Assembly (NCBI GenBank): GCA_016218495.1
Contig: JACRDU010000099.1
Location: 1-41,972, forward strand
Direction of reading: 5' to 3'
Length of the DNA: 41,972 nt
Source of the DNA: Elusimicrobiota bacterium
GTDB lineage: Bacteria > Elusimicrobiota > Elusimicrobia > UBA1565
This document shows positions 19,601-26,973 of this stretch, one piece after another; position 1 is the first letter of the stretch, and each line of letters opens with the position of its first letter. A model generated the notes under the pieces. That model made no database searches. It saw nothing but the letters and a program-made list of their open reading frames with translations, and was not told the origin of the DNA. The position numbers and the translations under genes are program-made.

Positions 19601-22600
19601 CTTCATCTTGTTGATGGCGGCGACCTCGTTGGCCGTCGCGGTGGCGGAGTTGGTGTAGATGTCGTGGGTGGAGCTGTAGTAGGTGTCCATCCGGCCGAGG
19701 GTGTCGAAGGACTCCTTGTCCCAGTTCACCTTCAGGCCGTAGAACTCGACGCCGGCCCGGGTGATGGCGTTGAGGGAGGCGTAGAGGCGCACCTTCCGGT
19801 CGATGACGGAATCCGCCGCCTCGCCGCCCCCGTTGGCCTGCACATAGGCGATGTCCTTGCCGGAGTCGGCGATGGCCTCGGTAAGGGCGGTCTTGGCCTG
19901 GTTCAGGAAGGCCTCTGCGATGGGGATGCGGGTGTAAAGGTTCTCCGTGGCGGCGTCCACGACGGCGTCGGAATAGAGGAAGCGGGCGACGGCGTAGGCC
20001 GCCGGGGCGCCCTGCAGCTCGGTCACCGAGGACGGGACGAGGCGCTTGGCCGCCTCGAGGGCCAGCAGGGCCACCTGGGTGTTGTCGTCGACCGACAACG
20101 GGGCCTGGGTGCCGGACGGCACCGTGGAGTCCCCGCCGCTCCCCATGTTCACGTCCCCGCCCTTGTTCTTGTATTCCGTGCCGAGGGCGGAGAGCGTGTC
20201 GCCCAGGTTCTGCAGGGCGCGGGAGTCCACCAGGGCCTGGACCCGGGCGACGCTGCCAGGGTCGGAGCCGATGCCGGTGGGGAGCTTCGACGAGGCCAGG
20301 TTGTGGCGCCCGCCGGTCAGCGCGTCGATGCGCTCGAGGATGGCGTTGATGTCGCCGTTCTGCTTGTTGATCTCGCCCGCGCGCCGCGTCTTCTCGGCCC
20401 CGAACTGCTCGATGAGGCGGGGCAGGCTCTTCGGAATCAGCTGCCCGTACACGTCCTCGGTCTCGGTGTTGTTGGGGTCCTTGAGCTTGGCGATCTTGTC
20501 GAGGTCCTCGTCGACGCCGGTGTGGTGCCCCTTGGCGTCGTCATAGCCCGTCATGAGGTCGCGGAAGCGCTGGCGCTGGGCCTCGATGTTCTGCAGCGCC
20601 CCCGCGGTGTCCCCCTCGCGGGCCCCGTTCGTGGCCAGGGCCCAGGGCAGGGTCTTCGCGACGGCGTCCTGCGTCCCCTCGTAGATGCGTATCTGGCCGC
20701 TGAAGAGCTTGGCGAACTTGTCCCCGTCGGGGCGGTAGGAGGCGATGCTGCTCTCCTGGAAGGGGATGGCGTTCTGGCGCAGCATCGTCTGGGCCTGGGC
20801 CAGCATGGGCCGCAGGTTCTGCAGCATCGCCCGCTTGCGGTCGATCAGGCCCTGGTTCTGGGAGGCCGGGAAGCCGGCGTTGACGTAGGCGACGTCGGCG
20901 TCCACGTCGGCGATGACGCCCTCGAGCGAGCGCACGACCTCGGAATAGAGGGCGGCGGCCTGGGGCACCGGCGAGGCCATGGCGTCCTGGACCGCGGTCA
21001 CGGTGGCGTCGGCCTTCGCCCACTCCACGACGGCGTGCCCGGCGGCGGGGATCATCCGGCCGACGCGCAGCAGCGCCATGCGCGCCCGGGTGTTCTCGGA
21101 GGTCTGCGAGGACGGTACGACGACGGCCTTGAGCTTGTCCGGATACGACTCGATGGCGGTGCGGTAGGCGTCCAGGCCCAGCCCGGTCAGGCTGGGCAGG
21201 TCCGCGCCCGGCAGGACGGCGCGGATCTCGGCGGCGGCGGCGTCGATGCGCGCGGCCAGGTCGCGGGCCTCGGTGGATCGGTTCGACACCGCGCTCTGGG
21301 CCTCGGCCAACCGCCGCGGCAGGGCGTAGGGGTGGACCTCGCCGAAGTCGTCGGTCTCCGTGCCCGCGAAATTGGCGTCCAGCCGGTTGCGGAACTGGTC
21401 GCGCTTGGCCTTGTAGCCGTCGAGCTCGGCCTGCCAGTGCGCCTTGCGCTCGGCCAGGATCTGCAGGGTCTGGGCCTGGGACGGGTTATTCACGCTGACC
21501 GACGGCACCCCCGGGACGGCTACGACGAGGACGCCGGCGAACTCGAGCGGCGCGTCGGCGATCTGGGCGAGGCCGTCGTCGACCTTCCTCAGGTAGTCGT
21601 CGACGTCGACGATGTGCTGGCGCAGGCTCTTCAGCGAGGTGTAGTCCTCGTCGCCGGGCTTGCCGTTGGTGTTCCACTCCACCAGGGTCGGGAGCAGGGC
21701 TTTGCGGCGGTTGTACTCCGTCAGCGCGTCGGGGCTGGACGCGGCGTCCTCGGCGTCGAGGCGGGCCAGCAGCTGCCGGAGGTCGGCGCGGAACGCCCCG
21801 ATGTTGTCGACGGCCAGCCGGGTCTGCTCCTCCAAGTCGATCATGTCCGCCAGCGACCCTTCGGTGTCCTTGACCTTCTGCGCGATCTCGCGGCGCCACT
21901 CTTCGGAGCGGGCCTGGAGGCGTTCGGTCTCGAGGCGGTCGCGTTCGGCCTGCTCGGCGGCACGGCGGATCTTGTCGAGCTTCGCGTCGAGCATCCGCTG
22001 GGCGTCCAGGATGGCCTTCTGGGCGGCTTCGATGGTGTTGAGGGAGAACGCCAGGTCCATCACCGTGGCCAGGCGCGCCATGTTCTTGTGGAACTCGAGC
22101 ATCTCCTTGCCGCTGCGGCGCTCGGAGAGGGCGAGGTTGCGCGCCTTTGCCACCGAGGAGAGGAGGCGCTCGAGGGCGTCCCGGTTGGTCAGCTCGGCCT
22201 TCGCTTCGCCGCGCAGGCGCTCGATCTCGGTCACCAACGATTCGATGCGCTTGCCGGCCTCCAGGTCGACGGGGCTCTTGGGGCGCGCCGGCTGGGCGGC
22301 GGCGGGCCCCTTCTGGTATTCCGCCATCGCGTCGCGGACCGTGCGCATCAGCGCCAGGCGCACGCCCAGCGACTCGAGGTAGCCGGTCGTGCCGCGGTCC
22401 TCGGGGAGGAGGGAGCGGTAGTAGTCGCCCAGCTCCTCGAGCTTCGCCAGGGCGGCCGGGCCGTCGTCCGGGTTCTTCAGGTCGTTGATCTCGGCCAGCT
22501 TCGATTGGACGTAGGCCTGGTCGCTCTTCTGGGTCAGGGCGCGCAGGGTCTCCTCGTAGGCGCGCTGCTCCTCCTCCGTAACCGGGTCGGATTGCCCTTC

Positions 22601-25600
22601 CAGCTCCGTCGCCCGCGCCTCGCGCCCGGCTATCCTGGCCTCCAGGCCGGAGATGGCCTCCCGTACGCGGCCCATCTCGGCCGAGATGTCGCCGGGGATC
22701 CGCCCCTTCGTCTCGGCGCCCGCCCCGGCCTTCGCCAAGGCCCCGACGGCCATCGCCACGACGGAGGCGCCGCCGGGCGCCCCGCCGCCCGCCCCCGGGA
22801 CTTCGCCGGGGACGGAGGCCGGGACGGCCCCCGCCGCCGGGGCTTGGCGCGCCGCGAGCAGGGTCTGGGAGACGGGGTCGGAATAGTCGCCGTAGACCAG
22901 ACCGCGGGTGATGCGGTAGGTCTCGTCGGTCAGGTTGAAGCCGATGAGGTTCTGCAGCTTATAGACGAGGACGTTGCCCCAGGTGATGGCCCCGCCGAAC
23001 GGGATGGGGCTCTGCCCTTCGGGCCGCTCGACGGCGGCGGCGACGGTCTCGAAGAGCTTGAACTCATGGCCGGTCACGGCCTTGAAGGCGGGGGTGACGG
23101 CGGCGTCGAGGCCCCCGGCATAGCTCATCACGGCCTCGATCTCCGCCCCCACCGTGATCAGCCCGAAGAAGGACTTCAGGTTGTCGAACCAGAACCGGGC
23201 CGTGAAGAAGGTCCCCACGACGCCGTACCAGAACGCCCGCTCGCGCAGGCGCGGGGTGGTGAGCCGGCCCTGCCCGCGGTCCTCCATCAGCCGGGCGCGC
23301 ACCGCGTTCGGATAGGTCAGGGCGGTCGAGAGCACGAAGGTGTTCATCACGTTGCCGACGGTCATGTCGTCGACCAGCGCGCTCATCGCGTGAGCGAGCA
23401 TCCCGCCGAGGCCTTCGCCGATGAAGGGCACGTTCTGGGCCAGCGCCGGCAGGCCGTGGCCGAGCCAGGACAGCGCCGTGCCCACGACCGGGAGCCCCGT
23501 CAGGTGGAAGCCCAAGAGCGGCAGCGGCATGACGCCGGAGACGAAGCCCATGGCCGCGGCGCTGAACACCGCCAGCGTCGCGCGGCGCCAGGTGAACTGC
23601 ACGAGGGGAGCGGCGAAGGGGGTCACGAACAGGCGCTGGAAGCGCCGGACCCAGGGCCGGGCGCGGAAGCGCTGCCAGGCCGTCGTCTGGGCCATGAACT
23701 GCGCGCGCAACGCCGACTCCAGCCCCTGTTCGGCCAGCGGCGGGCGCGAGCGCATCTCGTTGGTGTAGCGCCCCTCGGCCTCGGCCTTCTCGCGGTCCAG
23801 GGCCTCGCGGACCGCGAAGAAGTCCTCGTTGCCGCGGACGAACTCGTAGACGAAGGCGCGCCGGAAGAAGCCGAACAGGAACGAGTCGAACAGGTGGTAG
23901 GGCAGGCGCACGACCAGGCCGAGCACGTGTTTGTGCAGCTCGAGGGCGCGGACCAGGCGCCCCTTCCAGCCCGGCGGATAGGCCCGTCCGGCCAGCTTGC
24001 GGAAAGAGGCCTCGGAGACCTTCTTGCGCAGGCCCAGCGCCACCCCCAAAGCCGAGACGGCCTCCGCGAGGAGGCCGTCGTTGTATTTCTTGTGGTCGAG
24101 GTGTTCGAACTCGGCCCGGTTGCCTTTTTGCAGGCGGTCATGGACCGCCAGCCAGGCGGCGCGGTCCGAATTCTCCCGCAGGCCGAAGCGGAGCCCCATT
24201 TCCCGCACCTTCTCATGGCTCAGGCCGAACTGTCGGGCGATGTGGTCGACGATGGCTCTGACGTCGGCGTCCGCGGAAAGCGATTTTAAGCCGGAATCCC
24301 GCCGGATTCCCCTTACCCTCCTAAAACCGAACAAGTCCTCCTGGAGATGAGGACCGTTCGGTGCGGGGAGCTTCGCCTCGGGTTCGCCGGCGGGCGGCGG
24401 CTGCTCGGGCGGCGCCGGAGTCTGCGGCGGAGCCTGGGACGGGGGGGCGCGGTCGGTCGGCTGCTCCGGGACGGGAGCCGGAGCGGGCGCGGGGGCCGGA
24501 GCGGGCGCCTCCTCTTTCTGAGGAGGAGGCAGCTGCGGCGCGGGGGCCGCGGGCGGGAGGGCGGCCGAGACGCTGATTTCCCGGCCCTTGGCGTCGATGA
24601 AGACGTAGTCCGGAGCCTTCTTCCAGCGCGAGCGGAGCTCCACGCGGGCCGGCTTGAACCAGTGCGCCTCGGCCTTCAGCGCGGCGTAGGCCTCCTTCAT
24701 GGACCGGATGCCGGCCAGACGCGTGTCCCAGACGGCCTCGGAGCGCTCGCCCTTGTCGACCTTGACCCCGATGCGCTTCTCCCAGACCGTCAGCAGCTTC
24801 CCCGACGACTTGGAGTGGAAGACATAGACCGGGTGGGCGCGCGGGTCGTCGAGGTTGATGGTGACGCGGACCAGGCGCGCGTCCTTGGCCACGGCCCGGG
24901 CGCGCTGCTGCGCCTTGGCCTTGCCGGCCAGCAGGGAGGCGGAATCCATGGCCTGGGCGTCCTTTGGAAGCCCATTGAAGGAGGCGGGGGCCCCGCCCGA
25001 CCGGCCCGCGGGGTTCGGAGATGCCTTGGGGGTCTTCGCAGCCTCGACGGCGGGGACGGGGGCGGCCACGGGAGCCGGGACGGCGGCGGGGACGGGAGCG
25101 GTCTCGACGGCCTTCTGCGGCGCGGGCTCGGAGACGGCGTTGACGGCGGCCGGGAGAGGAGCGGGGGCTTCGGCGGGGGTGTCCGCCTCAGGCTTGAAGA
25201 TGATCGGGATGAGGAACAGGGCGCCGGTCTCGTCCGTCGCCACCTTATATTCTCCGGCCTTCACGGCCGCCACCAAGGCCGCGTCGACCGGGATGATGTG
25301 GTTCTCCCCGGTGCTGTAATCGTAGATTTTGACGCCCTCGTCGCTTCCCAGCCGCTTGGCGACGGCCTCGGCGGCGGCCTCGCCTTCCAAAGTCGTCGGG
25401 GAAAGCCGCTTCGCGGCCTCGGCCAAGCGCGCCTTCTCAGCCTCCTTGGCCTTGCCCTCCTTGCGCTTCTTCCAGAGGTGCTTGCCGACCTGGACGGCGA
25501 TGCCGACGCCGATGTTCAGCGCTATCATCGCCGGCCAAGACAGGCCCAAGGTCGGGATGGACGGCAGCAGGGCGCCAAGGCCAAAGGCGGGGATGATGCC

Positions 25601-26320
25601 GGTATACAGCCCTACCGCCACGGCGGCCACGGTGAGCGGGATGGCCCATTTCGCCGTTTTGAGGACCTTCGAGCCGGCGCCGGGCGCCGGCATGTTCGGC
25701 GGGCGGGCGGGGTTGGCGGTCAGGTTGGGCCGGCCCAGCAGCGGCCGGCGGGTTGCCTCGGAGCCGAGCACGGCGGGGGCCGAGACGGCGCCCGGCTTCT
25801 CCCCGCGCAGGGCGGAGAACGAGGCCTCGCCCCAGGCCTTCGAAGCGCCGGCGGAGGCGGAGGCTTCGGAGCTGGGCTTGAGGAACGAGGCCGCGGCGGG
25901 CGCCTGCGAGGCGGGAGCGCCGGCGACCTGATGGGCGAGGACGCCGATGAGGCCGGGGGCCTCCGCCCTGGCGGCTACGGGCGCCGCCACGCGTCCCATA
26001 GGATTCGGCGCCGCTACGGCCTTCGCCGCGGCGGCCGGCGCCGCCAAGGAGACGCCGGCGGCGGTGACCGGGGTGGGAGCCAAGGTCGGGACGGCCAGAG
26101 TGGGCAGGACCAGGCTGGGGGAGAGCGGCGCGGGAGTGGAGAGCAGGCCCGCCGAGGCGGCGCCCACGGGGACCCCGGGCAGGACAGGAGCGACCGGAAC
26201 GACCTCGGGGAGGACGACCTCGGCGGCGATGGCTGACACGCCGGGGGTGGCCAGGAGCAGGGATGCGGACAGCCCTGTGGCCAGGGCCTTTTTAAGGATG
26301 TCGGCGATGCTCATCCCCAC
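10676..26320 (-). CDS. Giant 5214-residue envelope protein with tandem TolC-like modules
   Basis: One uninterrupted frame. Residues 1-33 are a signal peptide (ATGLSASLLLATPGVSAIAA). Ala/Pro-rich sequence surrounds hydrophobic segments at about 222-260 and 795-1075. Residues about 1214-2344 are helical/coiled-coil. Residues about 2413-2790 are beta-rich. Three TolC/OEP-like modules follow: module 1 (about 2790-3200) has hairpins near 2851-2875 and 3042-3065 (ILGVGGSVRLPIYD) and the turn YNALVGRPE; module 2 (about 3200-3560) has FIGWNITADG and INHLLGRAPE; module 3 (about 3580-3950) has TPVAAFGLFRGKAVWGGF and GLAGPEELLAAQDAL. A helical region includes a Trp-rich block near 4831 (GPWNWGNILWEIPKG). 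The C-terminus has a coiled coil, a Pro/Gly/Asp linker, a TM at about 5180-5202 and RRRAR. The start is GTG 26320 or ATG 26314. It probably builds an outer-membrane or trans-envelope conduit; its substrate is unknown. Confidence 0.85.
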   Translation of the reverse strand: MGMSIADILKKALATGLSASLLLATPGVSAIAAEVVLPEVVPVAPVLPGVPVGAASAGLLSTPAPLSPSLVLPTLAVPTLAPTPVTAAGVSLAAPAAAAKAVAAPNPMGRVAAPVAARAEAPGLIGVLAHQVAGAPASQAPAAASFLKPSSEASASAGASKAWGEASFSALRGEKPGAVSAPAVLGSEATRRPLLGRPNLTANPARPPNMPAPGAGSKVLKTAKWAIPLTVAAVAVGLYTGIIPAFGLGALLPSIPTLGLSWPAMIALNIGVGIAVQVGKHLWKKRKEGKAKEAEKARLAEAAKRLSPTTLEGEAAAEAVAKRLGSDEGVKIYDYSTGENHIIPVDAALVAAVKAGEYKVATDETGALFLIPIIFKPEADTPAEAPAPLPAAVNAVSEPAPQKAVETAPVPAAVPAPVAAPVPAVEAAKTPKASPNPAGRSGGAPASFNGLPKDAQAMDSASLLAGKAKAQQRARAVAKDARLVRVTINLDDPRAHPVYVFHSKSSGKLLTVWEKRIGVKVDKGERSEAVWDTRLAGIRSMKEAYAALKAEAHWFKPARVELRSRWKKAPDYVFIDAKGREISVSAALPPAAPAPQLPPPQKEEAPAPAPAPAPAPVPEQPTDRAPPSQAPPQTPAPPEQPPPAGEPEAKLPAPNGPHLQEDLFGFRRVRGIRRDSGLKSLSADADVRAIVDHIARQFGLSHEKVREMGLRFGLRENSDRAAWLAVHDRLQKGNRAEFEHLDHKKYNDGLLAEAVSALGVALGLRKKVSEASFRKLAGRAYPPGWKGRLVRALELHKHVLGLVVRLPYHLFDSFLFGFFRRAFVYEFVRGNEDFFAVREALDREKAEAEGRYTNEMRSRPPLAEQGLESALRAQFMAQTTAWQRFRARPWVRRFQRLFVTPFAAPLVQFTWRRATLAVFSAAAMGFVSGVMPLPLLGFHLTGLPVVGTALSWLGHGLPALAQNVPFIGEGLGGMLAHAMSALVDDMTVGNVMNTFVLSTALTYPNAVRARLMEDRGQGRLTTPRLRERAFWYGVVGTFFTARFWFDNLKSFFGLITVGAEIEAVMSYAGGLDAAVTPAFKAVTGHEFKLFETVAAAVERPEGQSPIPFGGAITWGNVLVYKLQNLIGFNLTDETYRITRGLVYGDYSDPVSQTLLAARQAPAAGAVPASVPGEVPGAGGGAPGGASVVAMAVGALAKAGAGAETKGRIPGDISAEMGRVREAISGLEARIAGREARATELEGQSDPVTEEEQRAYEETLRALTQKSDQAYVQSKLAEINDLKNPDDGPAALAKLEELGDYYRSLLPEDRGTTGYLESLGVRLALMRTVRDAMAEYQKGPAAAQPARPKSPVDLEAGKRIESLVTEIERLRGEAKAELTNRDALERLLSSVAKARNLALSERRSGKEMLEFHKNMARLATVMDLAFSLNTIEAAQKAILDAQRMLDAKLDKIRRAAEQAERDRLETERLQARSEEWRREIAQKVKDTEGSLADMIDLEEQTRLAVDNIGAFRADLRQLLARLDAEDAASSPDALTEYNRRKALLPTLVEWNTNGKPGDEDYTSLKSLRQHIVDVDDYLRKVDDGLAQIADAPLEFAGVLVVAVPGVPSVSVNNPSQAQTLQILAERKAHWQAELDGYKAKRDQFRNRLDANFAGTETDDFGEVHPYALPRRLAEAQSAVSNRSTEARDLAARIDAAAAEIRAVLPGADLPSLTGLGLDAYRTAIESYPDKLKAVVVPSSQTSENTRARMALLRVGRMIPAAGHAVVEWAKADATVTAVQDAMASPVPQAAALYSEVVRSLEGVIADVDADVAYVNAGFPASQNQGLIDRKRAMLQNLRPMLAQAQTMLRQNAIPFQESSIASYRPDGDKFAKLFSGQIRIYEGTQDAVAKTLPWALATNGAREGDTAGALQNIEAQRQRFRDLMTGYDDAKGHHTGVDEDLDKIAKLKDPNNTETEDVYGQLIPKSLPRLIEQFGAEKTRRAGEINKQNGDINAILERIDALTGGRHNLASSKLPTGIGSDPGSVARVQALVDSRALQNLGDTLSALGTEYKNKGGDVNMGSGGDSTVPSGTQAPLSVDDNTQVALLALEAAKRLVPSSVTELQGAPAAYAVARFLYSDAVVDAATENLYTRIPIAEAFLNQAKTALTEAIADSGKDIAYVQANGGGEAADSVIDRKVRLYASLNAITRAGVEFYGLKVNWDKESFDTLGRMDTYYSSTHDIYTNSATATANEVAAINKMKDALQRTFNDLQEQRTKLTRWMSQLNDPNESALKRVGEDLRRLQEKTRAVLEQNFQFREAEERFKRSEEALSYTLTRVDQSQTRLARELKGLRDAASLDPRLRARIEALRFEGASWYMGGETGDATAALVVPKKDFGNFIDTVFSALLTRASSARDLSGLKRQLLENPSSLSDVLPNSQVIDFGDADGFYMVYQSQFSVPHGLETSNWVTLGNVARLWGNNISVTGYQFASPPNDENAPWGDKGVEVQVESIQGKNWVNYLNVDFHRFIQDIPPDTKMASTARQSRLMLFEDFAVLLFGDKLYVAFTGFADGATTQTKEKPYFYGGSFKSSLKFTEVMRLNAEQQQVFAKDPRYFLQTINLDFTGLDPDLNQNFIIDSKGENKHYKRTQVGPSFDIARLMDSQDAFSVDLFWAKQEGTDDFNQQSVGVSVLKGFTIRSADGKPWMVISNRAGAEVGEKQNIYSDRVSVTLPNYGVAVSAEGRMIGDARTYYLQAGKKLGETSEVSVGYGSRYAGIPERLTISLNTSFTLGQLWSAVGKGTAEELQGGGALKGFDTALDGFYKDGAEDPRVQELKSTFQRDVAARLVRQDVGRLAKEIQELRRAGAFMDNTRVRGMVGFVSNPVGESVSERAVGGGFTAGTQTTMTLSKTQKALVDKKVHEIYREGLNLQFRMMELTKQWQGTLIEAAEAQWQLKMAKAMAESAPSDALRTEGEARVAAAELRLRQAAARYNALVGRPETEELPFKDLSASQLDAVLGEIKGIMSAQDPLVEVFKGLDPEAMREVMGGEPFNIMDWLPWVEQLTFSVGAQFQDFMANQILGVGGSVRLPIYDPSSKERNKAYSLEADAAKAEMLAVWERYGAAAESERLEAHGWSEGADLLRSRAAQSAVALDAAIKARRNGLASESRLREAYDQWLFYRGGVLTASARASLAQGWAALDQAFYRPRADQRENARVATFQEAFDQAAGASRGLDEIELRRQAAAHMTAANASRIQKFYADVFIGWNITADGVGWLPSFAATGVGITPILTFELKSDELRDLQVQQGAGQEAYFRSAQTKLEADLALEFYRQTVAWHGAGRMAELLRGDVIPGLEDALDRARAGAAPAQKEAAVARAQKDLDIAVRRLQLAEQEREVARAAINHLLGRAPEAPLSMALTPERALADLKSILVQKDPVAADLAVLKSRVDVARAVETMADKDLKVEQLRLEPVSLAVRSLGRLVRALSEEGIGNPDLVAATRIQTLEAERAEQAYREELPVRQAQLRAELASAESGLRQAQARGDAQGKMLALELEGRIRTLAGSLERLGAPAAPQQRGAAPGSFAELMDRVSEAEQSLASAGSVPSVEAFDPETTSGRSLMGFRYYHAIRSLGMDPIGKDFLESWVEFRLRSQGTPEEVLMALSRLRFEKADRIHRTQASAARARGQVLVSEFEATVRLKRWLDAQPTDPVSQTARRDVSDFRDAVEGRLAAQGARLKALLALPESATVSELAALVPGSADGRTADVSAMAARLLQEVRAVDMARVRETVFEGGVPESFGNEDSLINQIRADVIAERMSYKGFTPVAAFGLFRGKAVWGGFLEAPDPRSIEAGLQRVLSDSVRKELESQGRMRELSLRLHLLMSGFEGRAKLAERQVAVVAAAQDAYRAATSRVEQGLAGPEELLAAQDALMRASLDLSSTLAELKNGFITLVSELEALGYDPKKFLAAPAMPGGPREEPGRSPASKLADYASRRSLDEGFARRVEEALAALPGAGAEAAAAYAEAAQWYRRMSADAEAARHHPDIAPAERLGLLTRADAEGRRLAVQEVLQRVLAGLRETPSAQAGLMAVLGADLTRQAEDAAGLDAGEQALARDLRRAALDGVSLPFAVRGRVDRLEDVRAKLVGARQALREEALADRRSPTSFIMTDQSLDRVLRLQAEYDAMVLDLYAAPEVKADAVLAQLLDGLHPLKAALQRQKDLRRQGRGMLAIDAMIGLANDRLAALRWERAAPSETDRALAALRQLTDLRDSWRAKDPRGLEPLLALTKPDARGSRGWDASAWLTEAELQANYAGRISTDKDGRRWAVGSDGTRYEAVSGIDAAEAQLAAARGASDANASRVALYRALQGSEFALVGLADRSVRGVSYSELVEAGRAGTTFVFSAGADARDLHPALHPLKALWKAPQDVLTVVYTGARGLSRDRFPTFESLREHLESLKASDPEEAKNFLVVEAGPKGLAKMLEASAELRARAQRAGWIGVKLQSYGAAADAQGRPRELYLTQEEFDAAVEAVSDAPKAWAAARQELASAKTAATAAKEASGAQHPKTDATSAEFQRVEREARGRLSEGVRADTPRRAGEDEQAYALRLKGAIDEAVAKDRAVRTAQDALGDEVKRQKGLDETLRDAERRLGLAVDGLMASARLSAHAGQWEGVKDAASEALLAAGLSEAEAAERIARASEEGTRRFVVARDIALHVDSRNNLVRVTGPQAFGAGALDMDIGRPDGATRSVSGELFAAVMDVDGRLVKLYMDPDVVAAAGQGWELVGIDGKRAAVSDRSVDPRMRLLHYADPNTALPGRPETALPVLLNRRYMIELLTDSGAAKSKAASWAYGPWNWGNILWEIPKGVLGTPLEIITGRDSNQNGYLGRASMYKTEGGATEHQGFFRKAIGVLDLLDLMPERVEWYFDPSMFPERVALDSPLLPGQNLDGKDMRAGDKDVHLGRKALERTIQNQVEDLVNARRRVLSHFEGGVSETWLEDRRGRAGSYTTSRTDTRVGRDAVDAALDDPAVGGSERSLRPGEGPVSVSGRPGHVEVDRIERRVDVVPGAENYGRVTDHLSGLPEVVAGRARAAEEASAGLGRSRTDAEALTALRAGELAQARREEAEARQRHGVQAVRIAAQRALESELARLRSELGSLRSELDALRRRLAELEDELRRGPVNPGDPENPGDPNDPGTPAGRFPWWVWAAAGLALASLLTLLFELLFRRRARALAGV

Positions 26321-26326
26321 AGCCTT

Positions 26327-26332
26327 AGCTTA
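26327..26332 (-). promoter_or_regulatory. Candidate -10 box for the giant gene
   Basis: TAAGCT on the minus strand lies 6 nt before the GTG at 26320 and would start transcription on that G. The -35 region (TACCGA at about 26355-26350) is poor. For the alternative ATG at 26314 an AAGG lies 8 nt upstream and could act as Shine-Dalgarno if transcription starts further up, so leaderless use is uncertain here. Confidence 0.35.
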
Positions 26333-26380
26333 GCCCCGGGACGGCTTTTTCGGTAGAGGCCTTCGGGGCTTTTGGGGGGC

Positions 26381-26408
26381 GTTTGTCGGCCCAGGGGGAA
26401 TTGGGCCC
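26381..26408. repeat. 28-bp hairpin repeat, copy 1
   Basis: GGCCCA (26388-26393) and TGGGCC (26402-26407) form a 6-bp stem around an 8-nt loop. It matches copy 2 at 29201-29228 at 23 of 28 positions, with the outer GTTT, the CGGCC and the ATTGGGCCC blocks conserved. It lies upstream of the giant gene's start region. Confidence 0.65.
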
Positions 26409-26543
26409 ATGGACCCAGCGGTGCCGGAGTTTAAAGCTTTGGATTACGACGAGGAGCAGGGCCGGACAGGGGCGAAATGAGCGGACTTAAGAGATTCACT
26501 TCGCAAGTTTCGCCGTATGCGGAGAGATAGGGCTGAATCTCGC

Positions 26544-26563
26544 AAAAAAGTAGACTTTACTTT
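26544..26563 (-). terminator. AT-rich hairpin with T-tract at the end of the 26557 gene
   Basis: On the minus strand AAAGTA (26563-26558) and TACTTT (26552-26547) pair around a 5-nt loop, and the T-run continues to 26544. The stem overlaps the stop codon. It is a plausible Rho-independent terminator, but the stem is short and weak. Confidence 0.4.
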
Positions 26564-26973
26564 CTGCGCGATTCGAAGGCGCTGACCACAGCCAATGAGC
26601 CACCCTTCCTGATAGACCCCAAGCTTAGAGTAACGCTAGTTTCCCAGCGACGCGATTCAAAGACCCAACTGAAATATTGAAACGCATTCCGATACGAGGA
26701 GCCGGACTCCAAGAGCTTGAAGCCTTCCTGTTCCTTCAGGAACCTTTCTAAGGAGTCCGCAATGACCGGACGACGGCTTCGGGGAAACCTTCCGCCCACT
26801 CTTGGAGTCACTCGGAATTCCAGGAAGGCAATGTGATGCGACTCGCCCCCCATCCATGACCCACCAGAGAATTCAGCAAGATGATAGTCTTCCAATTCGG
26901 CGGCCCGCCCGAGGAACAGCCGTCCCTCATGCGGGACGCGCAATACCCAATCGAAGATCTTGCTCTTATTCAT
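26557..26973 (-). CDS. Hypothetical 138-residue cytoplasmic protein of the AT-richer pair
   Basis: The ATG at 26973 overlaps the stop of the upstream gene by 8 nt (ATGAATAA), with GGAG just before it, so the two are translationally coupled. An in-frame start at 27045 lies deep inside the upstream gene and is less likely. The product has no signal peptide or membrane segment and is rich in Phe, Trp, Arg and Ser, with alternating beta-like stretches (HHIAFLEFRVTPRV, WETSVTLSLGSI). I do not recognise it. Its base composition is clearly AT-richer than the surrounding genes, which points to recent acquisition with its upstream partner. An immunity- or antitoxin-like role beside a secreted partner is possible, but only a guess. 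Confidence 0.65.
   Translation of the reverse strand: MNKSKIFDWVLRVPHEGRLFLGRAAELEDYHLAEFSGGSWMGGESHHIAFLEFRVTPRVGGRFPRSRRPVIADSLERFLKEQEGFKLLESGSSYRNAFQYFSWVFESRRWETSVTLSLGSIRKGGSLAVVSAFESRRK

Noticed and set aside
17534-24289. A 2251-codon open frame on the plus strand opposite the giant gene
   Set aside because: It is an antisense shadow of GC-rich coding DNA: the translation is Arg/Gly/Leu/Val/Asp-rich with no domain, and the minus-strand frame has clear motifs.
24470-24560. Short tandem repeat in the giant gene
   Set aside because: It encodes an Ala-Pro linker, ordinary low-complexity sequence for this protein.
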